Shown here in pieces: positions 9,855-19,573 of a stretch of DNA of 64,000 bases. The position numbers and the translations under genes are program-made. Under the pieces are notes generated by a model. The model was not told the origin of the DNA. It ran no database searches and saw nothing but the letters and a program-made list of their open reading frames with translations. Within the stretch, counting starts at the first letter, position 1. The number at the start of each line of letters is the position of its first letter. Source of the stretch: Geminocystis sp. NIES-3709 (GTDB lineage: Bacteria; Cyanobacteriota; Cyanobacteriia; Cyanobacteriales; Cyanobacteriaceae); NCBI RefSeq assembly GCF_001548115.1, contig NZ_AP014821.1, forward strand, positions 3,723,262 to 3,787,261. Direction: 5' to 3'.

Positions 9855-12434
9855 ATGAGTCGTTGGCAATATTTTTTCGATGCAGAAGAAAAGAAAAGTT
9901 TTGAGTTACCCGGTTCTAAACCTCATTATAATCCCGATCGATACGGACAAGTGCAACATATCGCCCTTGATTTAGACTTAGATATTTCAAGGCAAAGTTT
10001 TAGAGGTATTTGTACGATTATCTTAACCCCCGTTAGAAGTAATATTACTCAATTAACCCTCGATGCCGTTGATTTAACGATCGAATCTGTCTTAATTGAC
10101 AATATCAGTCAACCTTTCGATTATGATGGACAAATTATTACGATCAATCTTTTGCAACCCACCACAGAAGTAGATTTAAAAATTGCGATCGAGTATAGCA
10201 AGGAAAAACCACAAAGAGGTTTATATTTTATTGTCCCCGATGAATATTACCCAAACAAACCGAGTCAGGTATGGACACAAGGAGAAGATGAAGATTCGAG
10301 ATACTGGTTTCCTTGTTTTGACTATCCTGGACAATTAGCAACATCAGAAATAATAGTAAAAGTACCTTTAGAATATATTGCTATTTCTAATGGTGAGTTA
10401 TTTAAAGTAGAAGAATTAGACGGATATAAAACCTACTATTGGCTACAACCTCAAGTTCATCCTACATATTTAATGACATTAGCAGTAGGTAAATTTGCAG
10501 AAATTGAGGATAAATGGCAAGGTACCCCCGTTAATTATTATGTGGAAAAAGGACGAGAAACAGAAGCGAAAATTAGCATGGGTAAAACCCCAAAAATGAT
10601 TGAATTTTTCAGTCAAAAATATGGTTATCCTTACCCTTATTCTAAATATGCTCAAGTGTGTGTCGATGATTTTATTTTCGGGGGGATGGAGAACACATCT
10701 ACTACTATTTTAACCGATCGCTGTTTATTAGATGAACAAGCCTCTTTAGATAATCGTAATACTGAAAGTCTAGTGGCTCATGAATTAGCACATCAATGGT
10801 TTGGGGATTTAGTAGTAATTAAACATTGGAGTCACGCATGGATTAAAGAGGGGGCTGCTTCCTATGCAGAAGTATTATGGACTGAACATGAATACGGTCA
10901 TGATGAAGGAGCATATTATTTATTGAAAGAGGCGAGAAGTTATCTACAAGAGGATTCTTCTCGTTATCGTCGCCCTATTGTTACAAATGTTTACCGAGAA
11001 GCTATTGAGTTATACGATCGTCATCTATACGAAAAAGGCGCTTGTGTTTATCATATGATTCGAGGAATTTTAGGAGAGGAATTATTTGATAAATTTACCC
11101 ATACTTTTGTTAATGATCATGCTCATAAAACTGTCGAAACTATCGATTTATTAAGATCGATCGAGAAAGCAACAGGCTATAATTTAAGTCCTCTTTTTGA
11201 TCAATATGTTTTTAGAGGAGGACATCCTGACTTTAAAATTAATTATAGTTGGGATAGTGAATCAAATTTAGCTATAGTAACTATTACACAAACTCAAGCA
11301 AAGGAAGATAATGGTAAATTTATTGATTTATTTAACTTAAAAATACCTTTGGCATTTGGTTATATCAGAAAAGGAGAAAAACCTGATTTAAAACTATTAT
11401 CTCTTAAACTTAATAAACCCGAGCAAGTTTTTTATTTTCCTTTGGCAGAAAAACCTGATTTTATCTCTTTTGATGTTGGTAATTATCATCTAAAAACTGT
11501 TAAATTAGAGTATGGATTTGCTGAACTAAAAAATCAATTAAATCATGATCCTGATGTAACTTCTCGAATATACGCAGCGATCGCCATTGGGAAAAAAGGT
11601 AATTTAGAGGCATTGAAAACCTTAAAAGAAGCCCTAGAAAATGAGGGATTTTGGGGAGTAAAAGTCGAAATTGCGAAACAATTGGGCAAAATTAAGCTCA
11701 ATCAAGCCACCGAAGTATTAATTGCCCATATTCAAAATGATAATGCTAAAGTAAGAAGGGCAATAGTGGAAGCCTTAACCCACCACAAAAATGAAGCTAG
11801 TTACCAAGCCTTAAAAAACATCGTCATCAACGGTGATGAAAGTTATTATGTAGAATCTTCTGCTATTAACGGTTTAGGCAAACTCGCCACGGGTAATTTG
11901 GAAGGTAAACAAGAAGAAATTATCACCATCTTACAGCAGATTTTAACAGAAAAAAGCGGTTGGAATGAGGTGATTCGATCGAGTGCAATTAACGCTTTAA
12001 GTCAACTAAAAACCAACGAAATTGCCGCCGATATTATCAGTCAATATACTGAGTTAGGCATTCCTCAACCCTTACGTTTAACTGCTATTCGTTGCTTAGG
12101 AGCGATCTCCAAAGGTCAAAAACCTGATAAACTAACTTCTATACTTGAAAAATTTGAGTCTATGCTATCGGATACATTCTTTTTGACTCAAATGTCATTA
12201 ATAGGTGGTTTAGGGCAAATAGAAGACTCCCAAGCTATTGCTTTGTTAACAAATTTAGCCGATACCACCCCTGATGGTAGAGTTAAACGTCGTGCAGAAG
12301 AAGCTATTAATCAACTAAATAGTAAATTAAGTAGTGATAAAACCTTGAAAAACTTACAGCAAGAAGTGGATAAACTTAAAGAAGAAAATCAGGATTTACA
12401 AAGCCGTTTAGCCAAATTAGAAGCGGTTAAATAA
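9855..12434 (+). CDS. pepN: M1-family zinc aminopeptidase with C-terminal HEAT-like repeats
   Basis: A cytosolic zinc aminopeptidase of 859 residues that removes N-terminal residues from peptides. The exopeptidase motif GGMEN is at 276-280, the zinc site HELAH at 309-313 with the third ligand Glu332 (WIKEGAASYAE). Residues from about 545 onward are helical repeat units (HEAT-like, with phrases such as VRRAIVEAL), and the tail from about 825 is a coiled coil. This is the common cyanobacterial M1 layout, differing from the E. coli PepN C-terminus. No signal peptide is visible. A heptamer repeat follows the stop. Confidence 0.92.
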   Translation: MSRWQYFFDAEEKKSFELPGSKPHYNPDRYGQVQHIALDLDLDISRQSFRGICTIILTPVRSNITQLTLDAVDLTIESVLIDNISQPFDYDGQIITINLLQPTTEVDLKIAIEYSKEKPQRGLYFIVPDEYYPNKPSQVWTQGEDEDSRYWFPCFDYPGQLATSEIIVKVPLEYIAISNGELFKVEELDGYKTYYWLQPQVHPTYLMTLAVGKFAEIEDKWQGTPVNYYVEKGRETEAKISMGKTPKMIEFFSQKYGYPYPYSKYAQVCVDDFIFGGMENTSTTILTDRCLLDEQASLDNRNTESLVAHELAHQWFGDLVVIKHWSHAWIKEGAASYAEVLWTEHEYGHDEGAYYLLKEARSYLQEDSSRYRRPIVTNVYREAIELYDRHLYEKGACVYHMIRGILGEELFDKFTHTFVNDHAHKTVETIDLLRSIEKATGYNLSPLFDQYVFRGGHPDFKINYSWDSESNLAIVTITQTQAKEDNGKFIDLFNLKIPLAFGYIRKGEKPDLKLLSLKLNKPEQVFYFPLAEKPDFISFDVGNYHLKTVKLEYGFAELKNQLNHDPDVTSRIYAAIAIGKKGNLEALKTLKEALENEGFWGVKVEIAKQLGKIKLNQATEVLIAHIQNDNAKVRRAIVEALTHHKNEASYQALKNIVINGDESYYVESSAINGLGKLATGNLEGKQEEIITILQQILTEKSGWNEVIRSSAINALSQLKTNEIAADIISQYTELGIPQPLRLTAIRCLGAISKGQKPDKLTSILEKFESMLSDTFFLTQMSLIGGLGQIEDSQAIALLTNLADTTPDGRVKRRAEEAINQLNSKLSSDKTLKNLQQEVDKLKEENQDLQSRLAKLEAVK

Positions 12435-12460
12435 TTAACAATTAACAATTAACAATTAAG
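12433..12460. repeat. Heptanucleotide tandem repeat after the aminopeptidase gene
   Basis: Four 7-bp units of AATTAAC (the last ends in G) begin at the aminopeptidase stop codon, where they include its final bases. Confidence 0.8.
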
Positions 12461-12566
12461 TTTTGTCAAAATTTTTTCTTTAACTGATAAATATTAAATA
12501 TAAAAAAAGTACATTGATGACTAATACACAAATATTAATTTTAATTATAGTTTTTCAAGGAGTTTA

Positions 12567-13835
12567 ATGAATAATTTAATTAGAGTCTTTGAAAGTAGAA
12601 AAATTTTAGCTTTACTATTAATTGGATTTTCCTCTGGATTACCTTATCTTCTTACAAACAAAACCCTACAGGCGTGGATGACTCAAGAAGGAGTTAATTT
12701 AACCGCTATTGGTTTATTTAGTTTAGTAGGATTACCGTATTCTTTAAAGTTTCTTTGGTCACCTTTAATGGATCGTTTTGTACCACCTTTTTTTGGGCGC
12801 CGTCGAGGTTGGTTAATTCTTACTCAACTTTTATTAGTAGTTGCGATCGCTTGTATGTCATTACAACGACCAAAAGAAGCCTTATTTTTTGTTGCCATTA
12901 ACGCTGTATTTATTGCTTTTATTAGTGCGAGTCAAGACATTGTCGCTGATGCTTATCGTACCGATATTCTTGAAGTATATGAAATGGGTGCGGGGGCGGC
13001 TACTTTTGTTTTAGGCTATCGTGTTGCTTTACTCTTAACAGGTTCATTTGCGTTGATTTTAGCGGATTTAATGCCTTTTAATTTTGTTTATTTATGTTTA
13101 GCAGGATTAATGCTACTAACTGTAACTTTTACCCTCTTTGCACCCGAACCAAAATTCGACAATAATAGCCCTCAAAGTCTCAGAGATGCGGTGATTTTGC
13201 CTTTTCAAGAGTTTTTTCAACGCTCAGGAGTAGTCTCAGGTATTTTGATGTTGTTATTCATTAACCTTTACCGATTGGGAGACTCTTTCTTAGCAAATAT
13301 GTCCACTCCTTTTCTTTTACAAACTGGATTTACACAAACCGATATTGGGGCAATTCAAGGGGGAATGGGTTTACTGGCTACCATTGTCGGCACTTTAGTA
13401 GGAGGTGCAGTTATGAGCAAAATTGGCATTAATAGAGCGTTGTGGATATTTGGAGCAATACAAGCCATTAGCAATTTATCTTATTTTGTATTATCACAGG
13501 TAGGACAAAATTACCCCATTATGATATTAACGATTAATATTGAAAATTTTTGTGGTGGTTTAGGCACAGCTTCATTTATCGCCTTTCTAATGAGTTTATG
13601 TAATCAGCAATTTTCCGCCACTCAATACGCCCTACTATCTAGTTTATATGCGGTAGGTAGAGATATTTTAGTTGCACCGGCAGGAAAAATAGTTGAAAAT
13701 ATTGGTTGGTCATGGTTTTTTCTTTTTACGATAATATTAGCCCTTCCCGGATTACTTTTATTACCTTGGTTTGCCCCTTGGAATCCTCAACTTGTAGATA
13801 TTCCCCGTCCGGGTTTAGATAATGATATAGATTAA
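12567..13835 (+). CDS. ampG: Major facilitator transporter, AmpG (muropeptide permease) type
   Basis: An inner-membrane protein of 422 residues with about 12 hydrophobic helices. The N-terminal part (GFSSGLPYLLTNKTLQAW, then LPYSLKFLWSPLMDR and FGRRRGW) is typical of AmpG-like carriers that import anhydro-muropeptides for cell-wall recycling. Substrate is inferred from the family only. An AAGGAG ribosome site precedes the ATG by 7 bases. It converges on the broken kinase gene, with only 8 bp between the stops. Confidence 0.87.
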   Translation: MNNLIRVFESRKILALLLIGFSSGLPYLLTNKTLQAWMTQEGVNLTAIGLFSLVGLPYSLKFLWSPLMDRFVPPFFGRRRGWLILTQLLLVVAIACMSLQRPKEALFFVAINAVFIAFISASQDIVADAYRTDILEVYEMGAGAATFVLGYRVALLLTGSFALILADLMPFNFVYLCLAGLMLLTVTFTLFAPEPKFDNNSPQSLRDAVILPFQEFFQRSGVVSGILMLLFINLYRLGDSFLANMSTPFLLQTGFTQTDIGAIQGGMGLLATIVGTLVGGAVMSKIGINRALWIFGAIQAISNLSYFVLSQVGQNYPIMILTINIENFCGGLGTASFIAFLMSLCNQQFSATQYALLSSLYAVGRDILVAPAGKIVENIGWSWFFLFTIILALPGLLLLPWFAPWNPQLVDIPRPGLDNDID

Positions 13836-13843
13836 AAGATTTA

Positions 13844-15442
13844 TTATTGAGTGGGTAGTTCACGAATATATTTATTGATGATACGAGAAAATTCTTCTAC
13901 CACGATCGGTTTACCGATATAATCATTCATACCTAATTGTAAACAACGTTCTTTTTCCCCTTGAACAGTTCCAGCAGTTAAGGCAATAATGGGAGTAAAT
14001 TTATTGACGGGTATTTTTCTAATTTCTTGAGTAGCTTCATAACCACTCACCATCGGCATTTGTATATCCATTAAAATTATATCAGGGTTATATTCCCTAA
14101 ATTTATCGATCGCTTCTTGTCCATTTTTCGCTTCAATAATTTTGATTTTGGGTAATATTTTATTTACCATCACTTTGGCTAAAGTCATATTAACTTTATT
14201 GTCTTCAGCAATGAGGATAGTATAATTAGAGTAATCGAGATTTATTAGATTTTCGACACATGTCGGGATAGTAAAAGTTTTTGCCGTCAGTTGAGTGAGA
14301 ATAGAATATAGTTGAGATATACTGATGGGTTTATTGAGTTGAGAGTGTATATGTAATCCTTGACACGCCTGACTAATATATCGATCGTTCGCCGTACTGT
14401 GTAACGATATAATAGGCAATTGATCCGCATTAATCATCAGTTTTGTTCGTATTTGTCTAATTATTGTTACGCCATCCATAAAAGGCATTTCATAGTCGAT
14501 AATAGCCGCCTGATAACAATTAGTCGTAATTTTTTCCAAGGCAACAATACCATTTTCCGCTATATCACCATGAATGTTTTTAAGAGCCAACATATCTTTT
14601 AAAATACTACTATTATTTTTATTATCATCAACCACTAAAACTTCTTTAATCCTATCTAAACCTTCATAGATAATCATTTCACCTATCTCAGTTTCAACTT
14701 GTATTGAAAAAAAGAAACGGCTACCTTTACCTTGTTCGCTTTCAATATGTAATTTACCACCCATTAAGTTCACTAATTTATGAGAAATAGTTAAACCTAA
14801 TCCTGTACCACCATATTTGCGAGTGGTAGATTCGTCTTCTTGAGAAAAAGCCAAAAAGATCGTTTTTTGTTTGTCAGAGGAGATACCAATACCTGTATCT
14901 CTGACGGAAAATTCTAGGGTATAACAATTATCATGTTTACTTAGTATCTTAATTGCTAATTCAATTTCTCCTGTATCGGTAAATTTAGCAGAATTACCTA
15001 AAAGGTTTATTAAGACTTGTTTTAATCTTAAATCATCTATCCATGCAAAACGAGGTAATTCGGGAGAAATATTTAGGAGTAATTCTATTTCTTTATCTTT
15101 GATTTTAAAACGAATAATATCAGTAACTTGAGTACAAATTTCCCATAAATCATGTTTTTCGATTACTAATTCTAGTTTTCCAGCTTCTATTTTGGAAAAA
15201 TCTAGTATATCGTTGATTAAGTCAAGAAGAATATTACCTGATTGATGTACTAATTGAAGATATTTTTTTTGAGTATTATTGACATTTGTTTGTAATAAAA
15301 GTTCAGAAAAACCGATAACTCCATTAAGAGGAGTGCGTATTTCGTGACTCATATTCGCTAAAAACTCTGATTTGGCAAGATTTGCCGTTTCAGCGAGTCG
15401 TTTTGCCTTTAAGAGACTTTCTTCCAAGGTTTTTCTCTCCAT
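13844..15442 (-). pseudogene. C-terminal fragment of the broken kinase: HisKA-HATPase-REC-REC
   Basis: An open frame of 532 residues from an internal ATG ([10 protein letters not shown]). It holds the phospho-acceptor His in [15 protein letters not shown], an ATPase domain with the GGTGLGL motif, and two receivers (Asp in [12 protein letters not shown] and in [12 protein letters not shown]). Upstream codons of the same frame read [12 protein letters not shown], the end of a GAF domain, up to the IS701-family terminus at 15478. It is thus a truncated gene, but the whole catalytic core is intact and could be expressed if the insertion supplies a promoter. The stop faces the AmpG gene 8 bp away. 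Confidence 0.85.
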
Positions 15443-15478
15443 AGCACTAGAAATACTATCAGCAAAGCTACAAAGTAA

Positions 15479-16830
15479 CGGTACTTAGACAAAACAATAA
15501 CAACAATTAAGCTATAATATTTACATTATATTGTTTTTAGGTCAAAATGAAAGAAATCACATCTTCATCAATGCCACCCTGTTTCGAGCGTTGGTGCCAA
15601 AAAATAGACCCTGTATTAAAAACAAAAGCACAAAAACGAGAGTTTAGAAATTATTTGGGCGGTTTATTAGGTGATTCTCAAAGAAAAAATCTCACTCAAA
15701 TTGCCCATAATAATCTTGATATTACTTATCATAAGTTACATCATTTCCTAACAGAATCCACTTGGAATTATGATGAGGTAAATAATAAAAGACTAGAAAT
15801 TATTGCCTCATGTCGTCAAACTAAAATAAGTCGCTCTTTCTCTTTAATTATCGATGATTCAGGTCATCGTAAAAGTGGCAATTTTACTGACTGTGTGGGA
15901 CGACAATATATTGGTGAAATTGGCAAAACTGATAATGGTAATATCCGCAGTCACCACCCACATTTATGATGGGGTCAGAAGTTTTCCCTTAGACGTTGAA
16001 TTATATGAAAAAGCGGAAAATTTCCCCTTGGGAAAAGATGACCCACAATTTCAAAAAAAACCCGATATTGCCTTTAATTTAATTGAAAAATGTTTAAACC
16101 GAAATTACCATCCTCAAATAATTTTAATGGATGGGGGTTATGGGAACAATACTAATTTATTAGAAAAATTAGAACAAAAAAATTTAAAATATATAGGAAT
16201 TATTGCAAAAAATAGATTAGTACAAGTAGTAAAAGAAGATTTGAGAGAGTCTGAAAAAAGAATAGATGAAATAGCTAAATTATTACCTCAAGAGAGTTTT
16301 GAAGAAATAAAAACAGGTAAAAATAGAGAAAAAACTCTTTGGGTAGCAACCATAAAAATTAAATTATCAGCCTTATCAGGAATAAAAACCGTAGCTATCG
16401 TCATGAATGCTCCCAGTTTTGAAAAGTCCACAGATATTGATTATTTAATGACCAATGAAACAGGAGAAAAAGTCTGTGCAAATTGGATAGTAGAAACTTA
16501 TACATCAAGAAATTGGATAGAAGTATTTTACCGTGAAATTAAGGGATGGTTAGGCTTATCACAATACCAAGTGAGAAATAAAAGAAGTTTAATGAGACAT
16601 TTTATATTGGTATTTTGCGCCTATACTTTTATTCAATGGCATCGTTTGACAGGGGGATTGAGAAGGCAATGGGGAAATAAACCCTTAAATACTTTTGCAG
16701 AGGCATTGGAAGCGTTTCGGACAGCAGTGTCTTTTCGTTTCTTTCAATGGTTAAAAGATAATGTGGAAGTATTTAGCTTATATAAAGCAAGTTTAGGGTT
16801 TATTTGGGCATAATTTTTGTCTAAGTACCG
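15479..16830. mobile_element. IS701-family insertion sequence
   Basis: A 1352-bp element. Both ends read CGGTACTTAGACAAAA inward, an inverted repeat of at least 16 bp. IS701 elements duplicate a 4-bp YTAR target. Here the flanks are GTAA on the left and TTAG on the right, so the copies do not match exactly: one copy mutated, or neighbouring GAF DNA was lost. The transposase inside is frameshifted. The outer 8 bp are the same as those of the two MITEs in this window. Confidence 0.87.
15547..16813 (+). pseudogene. IS701-family transposase, frameshifted
   Basis: The first frame (from 15547) holds the N-terminus and the first catalytic Asp (IIDDSGHRKSG). The second frame (to 16813) holds the second Asp (LMDGGYGNN) and the Glu (IEVFYREIKGWLGLSQ). 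They overlap near 15940, where one extra C in ATCCGCA shifts the frame; without it the junction reads DNGNIAVTTHIYDG, as in intact relatives. About 420 residues in all, the usual size. IS701 transposases are normally single frames, so this is decay rather than programmed frameshifting. Confidence 0.85.
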
Positions 16831-16834
16831 TTAG

Positions 16835-17015
16835 TTTAGATGAAATAATCCGCAGTTATTGTGACAGTTAAGTGTCTCATTCTTATTTTTAATGACTATA
16901 AATAGTAAGCCTGATCTACTTCAATCCCTTTCGCAAGTATGGACAGAGAACAGCCGATCGCACTATCAATATTTTTGTTAGAGAGTAATTCTTTAGTTGC
17001 CTGAGAAATAGCTAC
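16835..17015 (-). pseudogene. GAF-domain fragment of the broken kinase
   Basis: Read on the minus strand, the stretch next to the IS630 end encodes LVAISQATKELLSNKNIDSA, then a segment ending GIEVDQAYYL before a stop: the opening of a GAF domain. A further frame then gives a short cysteine-containing tail up to the IS701 end. Compared with a normal GAF, roughly 90 residues between these parts are missing and the frame changes, so this part is damaged beyond the two insertions beside it. Confidence 0.7.
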
Positions 17016-17030
17016 TAAGCTAAGACGCAT

Positions 17031-18161
17031 TTAACTTACATTGATTAATTCACCCTTATTCTTAAATTTTTTACTCCAATTAATTACTAAACTTCCTTCA
17101 TTTAATAAGTAATTTACTGTTTTTTCTAGCTGTTCTTTATTTTCAAAGTTTCTATAAGCTATATATTCCTTTGCCGAATGCCACACTAATTCTATTAAGT
17201 TATAATCTGGACTATATACCGGTAAATATTCTAGTCTTATATTCGGTAGATTTTTTTCTATTTTTTCTACTATTTCCTTTTTTTTATGGAAACTTGCGTT
17301 GTCTAATATTATGATTATTTTCGGACCACATTCTTTAAAATCTTTTTCATCATTTCCCTTACTTACCCATTCATTTTTTATTTCTTCCCATAACTTTTTT
17401 AATTGTTCACAAAACGTTTCTGAATCACCTTTTTTTATTACAAAACATCTTCTTTTTTTATCCGAATATCTTATTCCTCCCATGATATTTACTCTTCCTC
17501 TTCTTCTTTCTCCCTTCACCTTTTTTCTTTTTCCTTTTTTCTTTTTCCTTTTTTCGTCCATGTTTTTCTTCTTATCACCCTTAAACTAAAACCACACTCA
17601 TCCTAAAACCATACTTGAACTAACTCAGGATTCTCTTTACCTATTTCTATGTAATGTTCTAATTTTTCTTTAAATGCTTTTCTTTGTTCTTGATTTTGTT
17701 TGTCTTCTAAACTATATTTTCCCCAAATATAACTATACTTTTTTCTTTTTAATATCCTCACTACTTGTGATTTGCTTAATTTAATTCCTGTTTCTTTTTC
17801 CAAATGTTCTGATAATCTTTACCCCGTCCATCGACCAAAATCATATCCAAAATCTTCAGGATTTTTATCAACTACTTCTAATAATCTTTCAATATATTTA
17901 TCCGTTGCTTTTGTTTGGTTTCCTTTTCTTCTTTTATCTTGCAATGAATCTACATTATTAGGATTACCATGAACTGCCCAGTAAGCCACCGTTTTGGGGG
18001 AACAACCCAAAAAAACTGCTATTTCTTGATAATTTTTACCATCATTCTCTAATAAAAATATTAAAATTCTTTCCCTGACTTCCGATCTCTTTTCTATTTT
18101 TAAAGCATCTTGTAGATACTTTCTTTCTTCCTTCCTCTGACAAAAAATTTTTAGAAGGCAT
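17031..18161 (-). pseudogene. IS630-family transposase, multiply disrupted
   Basis: Read from an ATG at 18161 (MPSKNFLSEE), the frame shifts near 18120, continues through a helix-turn-helix part (FLGCSPKTVAYW), meets a TAA at 17819 after GRWTG and a TAG at 17603 where VWFW is expected, and shifts again at a 14-bp tandem duplication (17527-17554). The last 176 codons keep the DDE core: MGGIRYSDKKR, IIILDNASFHKK with the second Asp, and the Glu of YSPDYNLIELVWHSAKEY. Four lesions make it non-functional. Confidence 0.88.
17527..17554. repeat. 14-bp tandem duplication in the IS630 transposase
   Basis: The unit CTTTTTCCTTTTTT occurs twice in a row. One copy would give the family-typical lysine-rich stretch in frame; the second copy adds 14 bases and shifts the frame. 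Slipped-strand copying in the A/T-rich run is the likely cause. Confidence 0.8.
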
Positions 18162-18218
18162 AAATCACACCTAAGTTTTATCTTTTCTGACTTAAATTAT
18201 ATACCAAATCAATGCGTC

Positions 18219-19382
18219 TTAGCTTAACATTTGTTCTTTTCTAATTAATTGTTGATTTATGTTCTGTAATTCTGTTTCAGTGTTTTTTTGTTTAGTTATA
18301 TCAAAAATCAGTCCTTCAATATGTTTTAATTGAGCATTTCGATCGTAAACTCCTCTACCTTTTTCATAAACCCAAAGTTCTTGATTATCAATAGTTGTAA
18401 TAATATATTGAATTTCAAAACATTTTTTTTCTTCTAAAAACTGATTTATTTGTTTTCTAACATTATTTCGATAATCAGGATGAATAATTGCTTGTAAACT
18501 AATTTGATTAGTAATAAAATCTTCAGTTTTATAACCTGTTAATCGTTCAATTTCATCACTAATAAAAATAGCTGTATAATCTTCGTCATTAAGGCATTGA
18601 TAAGCTACTCCGGGTAAATAATCAATGAGATTTTTAAGTCGGGCTTCGCTTTCGGCTAAGGCAATTTTAATAAGTTGATTTTCAGTAATATCAGTAACAA
18701 TACCATCAATTCTAATTATTATCCCTTGTTCATTTTGGACATACTTTGCTTTACTGGAAACCCATTTTATTTCACCTTCATGAGTGACAATACGATATTC
18801 TGTTTGTGAATAACCTTTGGTTTCCATATTTTGCCAAATAACATCGACAATACCCTGATCTTCAGGATGAATAAACTGACTCCAAAGGGTGTAATCTTCC
18901 ATCCATTCTTTAAGAGGAATACCATAAATTTTTTCTACTGATGGACTAACATATATAACTTTAAAATTTGGGACACTAATTGACCATAATACTTCTGTTA
19001 AAGATGAAATTACATTTTGTAGCTGATCTTTTGTTTGTTGAAACTCAATTTCTGCTTGTTTTTGTTCTGTAATATCTGTTATTGTTCCAAACCAAAACCA
19101 TTTACCTTGATCATCTTGATGAGGTTTTGATTGAATACGCATCCATCGAATTTGATTATTGATAATAAATCTCGTTGTTTCGTTAAAAGATGATTTTTGG
19201 ATGAGTGTTTCAATATTTTTTTGTAAGAAGTAATCTTGATCGTCAGGATGGATAATATTTATAGCTAAATGGGGATGATCTAAAACATCTTGCTCTTTAA
19301 TATTATTAAGACGACACCATACAGGACTAACATAAGCAAAAGTAAAATCTTCTCGCAGTTTGTAAATACCCATAGGAATCAT
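18219..19382 (-). pseudogene. Middle fragment of the broken kinase: PAS4-PAS5-PAS6
   Basis: An open frame of 387 residues between the IS630 element and the MITE. It carries three PAS units with PAC tails: MGIYKLREDFTFAYVSPVW, then EVLWSISVPNFKVIYVSP, then LPGVAYQCLNDEDYTAIFIS, each ending in an ITDITE/IFDITK-type stretch. The last codons before the insertion are KEQML, and the stop comes from the IS630 end. The first ATG at 19382 is an internal Met; upstream codons run into the MITE target copy in frame. Alone it would be an unlinked sensor fragment. Confidence 0.85.
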
Positions 19383-19391
19383 AGAGACTAA

Positions 19392-19573
19392 CGGTACTTT
19401 GAAAAATTTTGGTGCAAAAATAGCTTCAAATACAGTCAGAGTAAGATATTTAGGTAAACGTCATAAAAACGGCTGAAACTCTTGGTATAAAAGGAAAAGT
19501 TATCGATCTATGTAAAATCTTTGATTTATAACGATTTGAGACTCATAGTTTAATATTTTTAGTTTAAGTCCCG
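19392..19573. mobile_element. 182-bp MITE, copy 1 (in the kinase gene)
   Basis: Non-coding element with ends CGGTACTT and, inverted, CGGGACTT (one base off), flanked on both sides by CTAA (19388-19391 and 19574-19577). The 4-bp YTAR target and the outer 8 bp are those of the IS701-family element at 15479. A second copy of identical length lies inverted at 23688. Removing it with one CTAA restores the kinase frame. Confidence 0.92.

Larger units (their letters stand above)
17018..18224. mobile_element. IS630-family insertion sequence inside the kinase gene
   Basis: A 1207-bp element with inverted ends starting AGCTAAGACGCATT and with a TA on each outer side (17016-17017 and 18225-18226), the target copy expected for the IS630/Tc1 superfamily. 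Excising it with one TA restores the host reading frame exactly. Its transposase is degenerate. Confidence 0.9.

Noticed and set aside
15854-15969. Programmed frameshift in the IS701 transposase
   Set aside because: There is no slippery run at the overlap; one extra C explains the shift, and the family normally uses one frame.
17299-17589. Plus-strand frame of 96 codons opposite the IS630 transposase
   Set aside because: It is the antisense of the lysine-rich and DDE parts, low in complexity (Phe/Leu/Ser), with no ribosome site.
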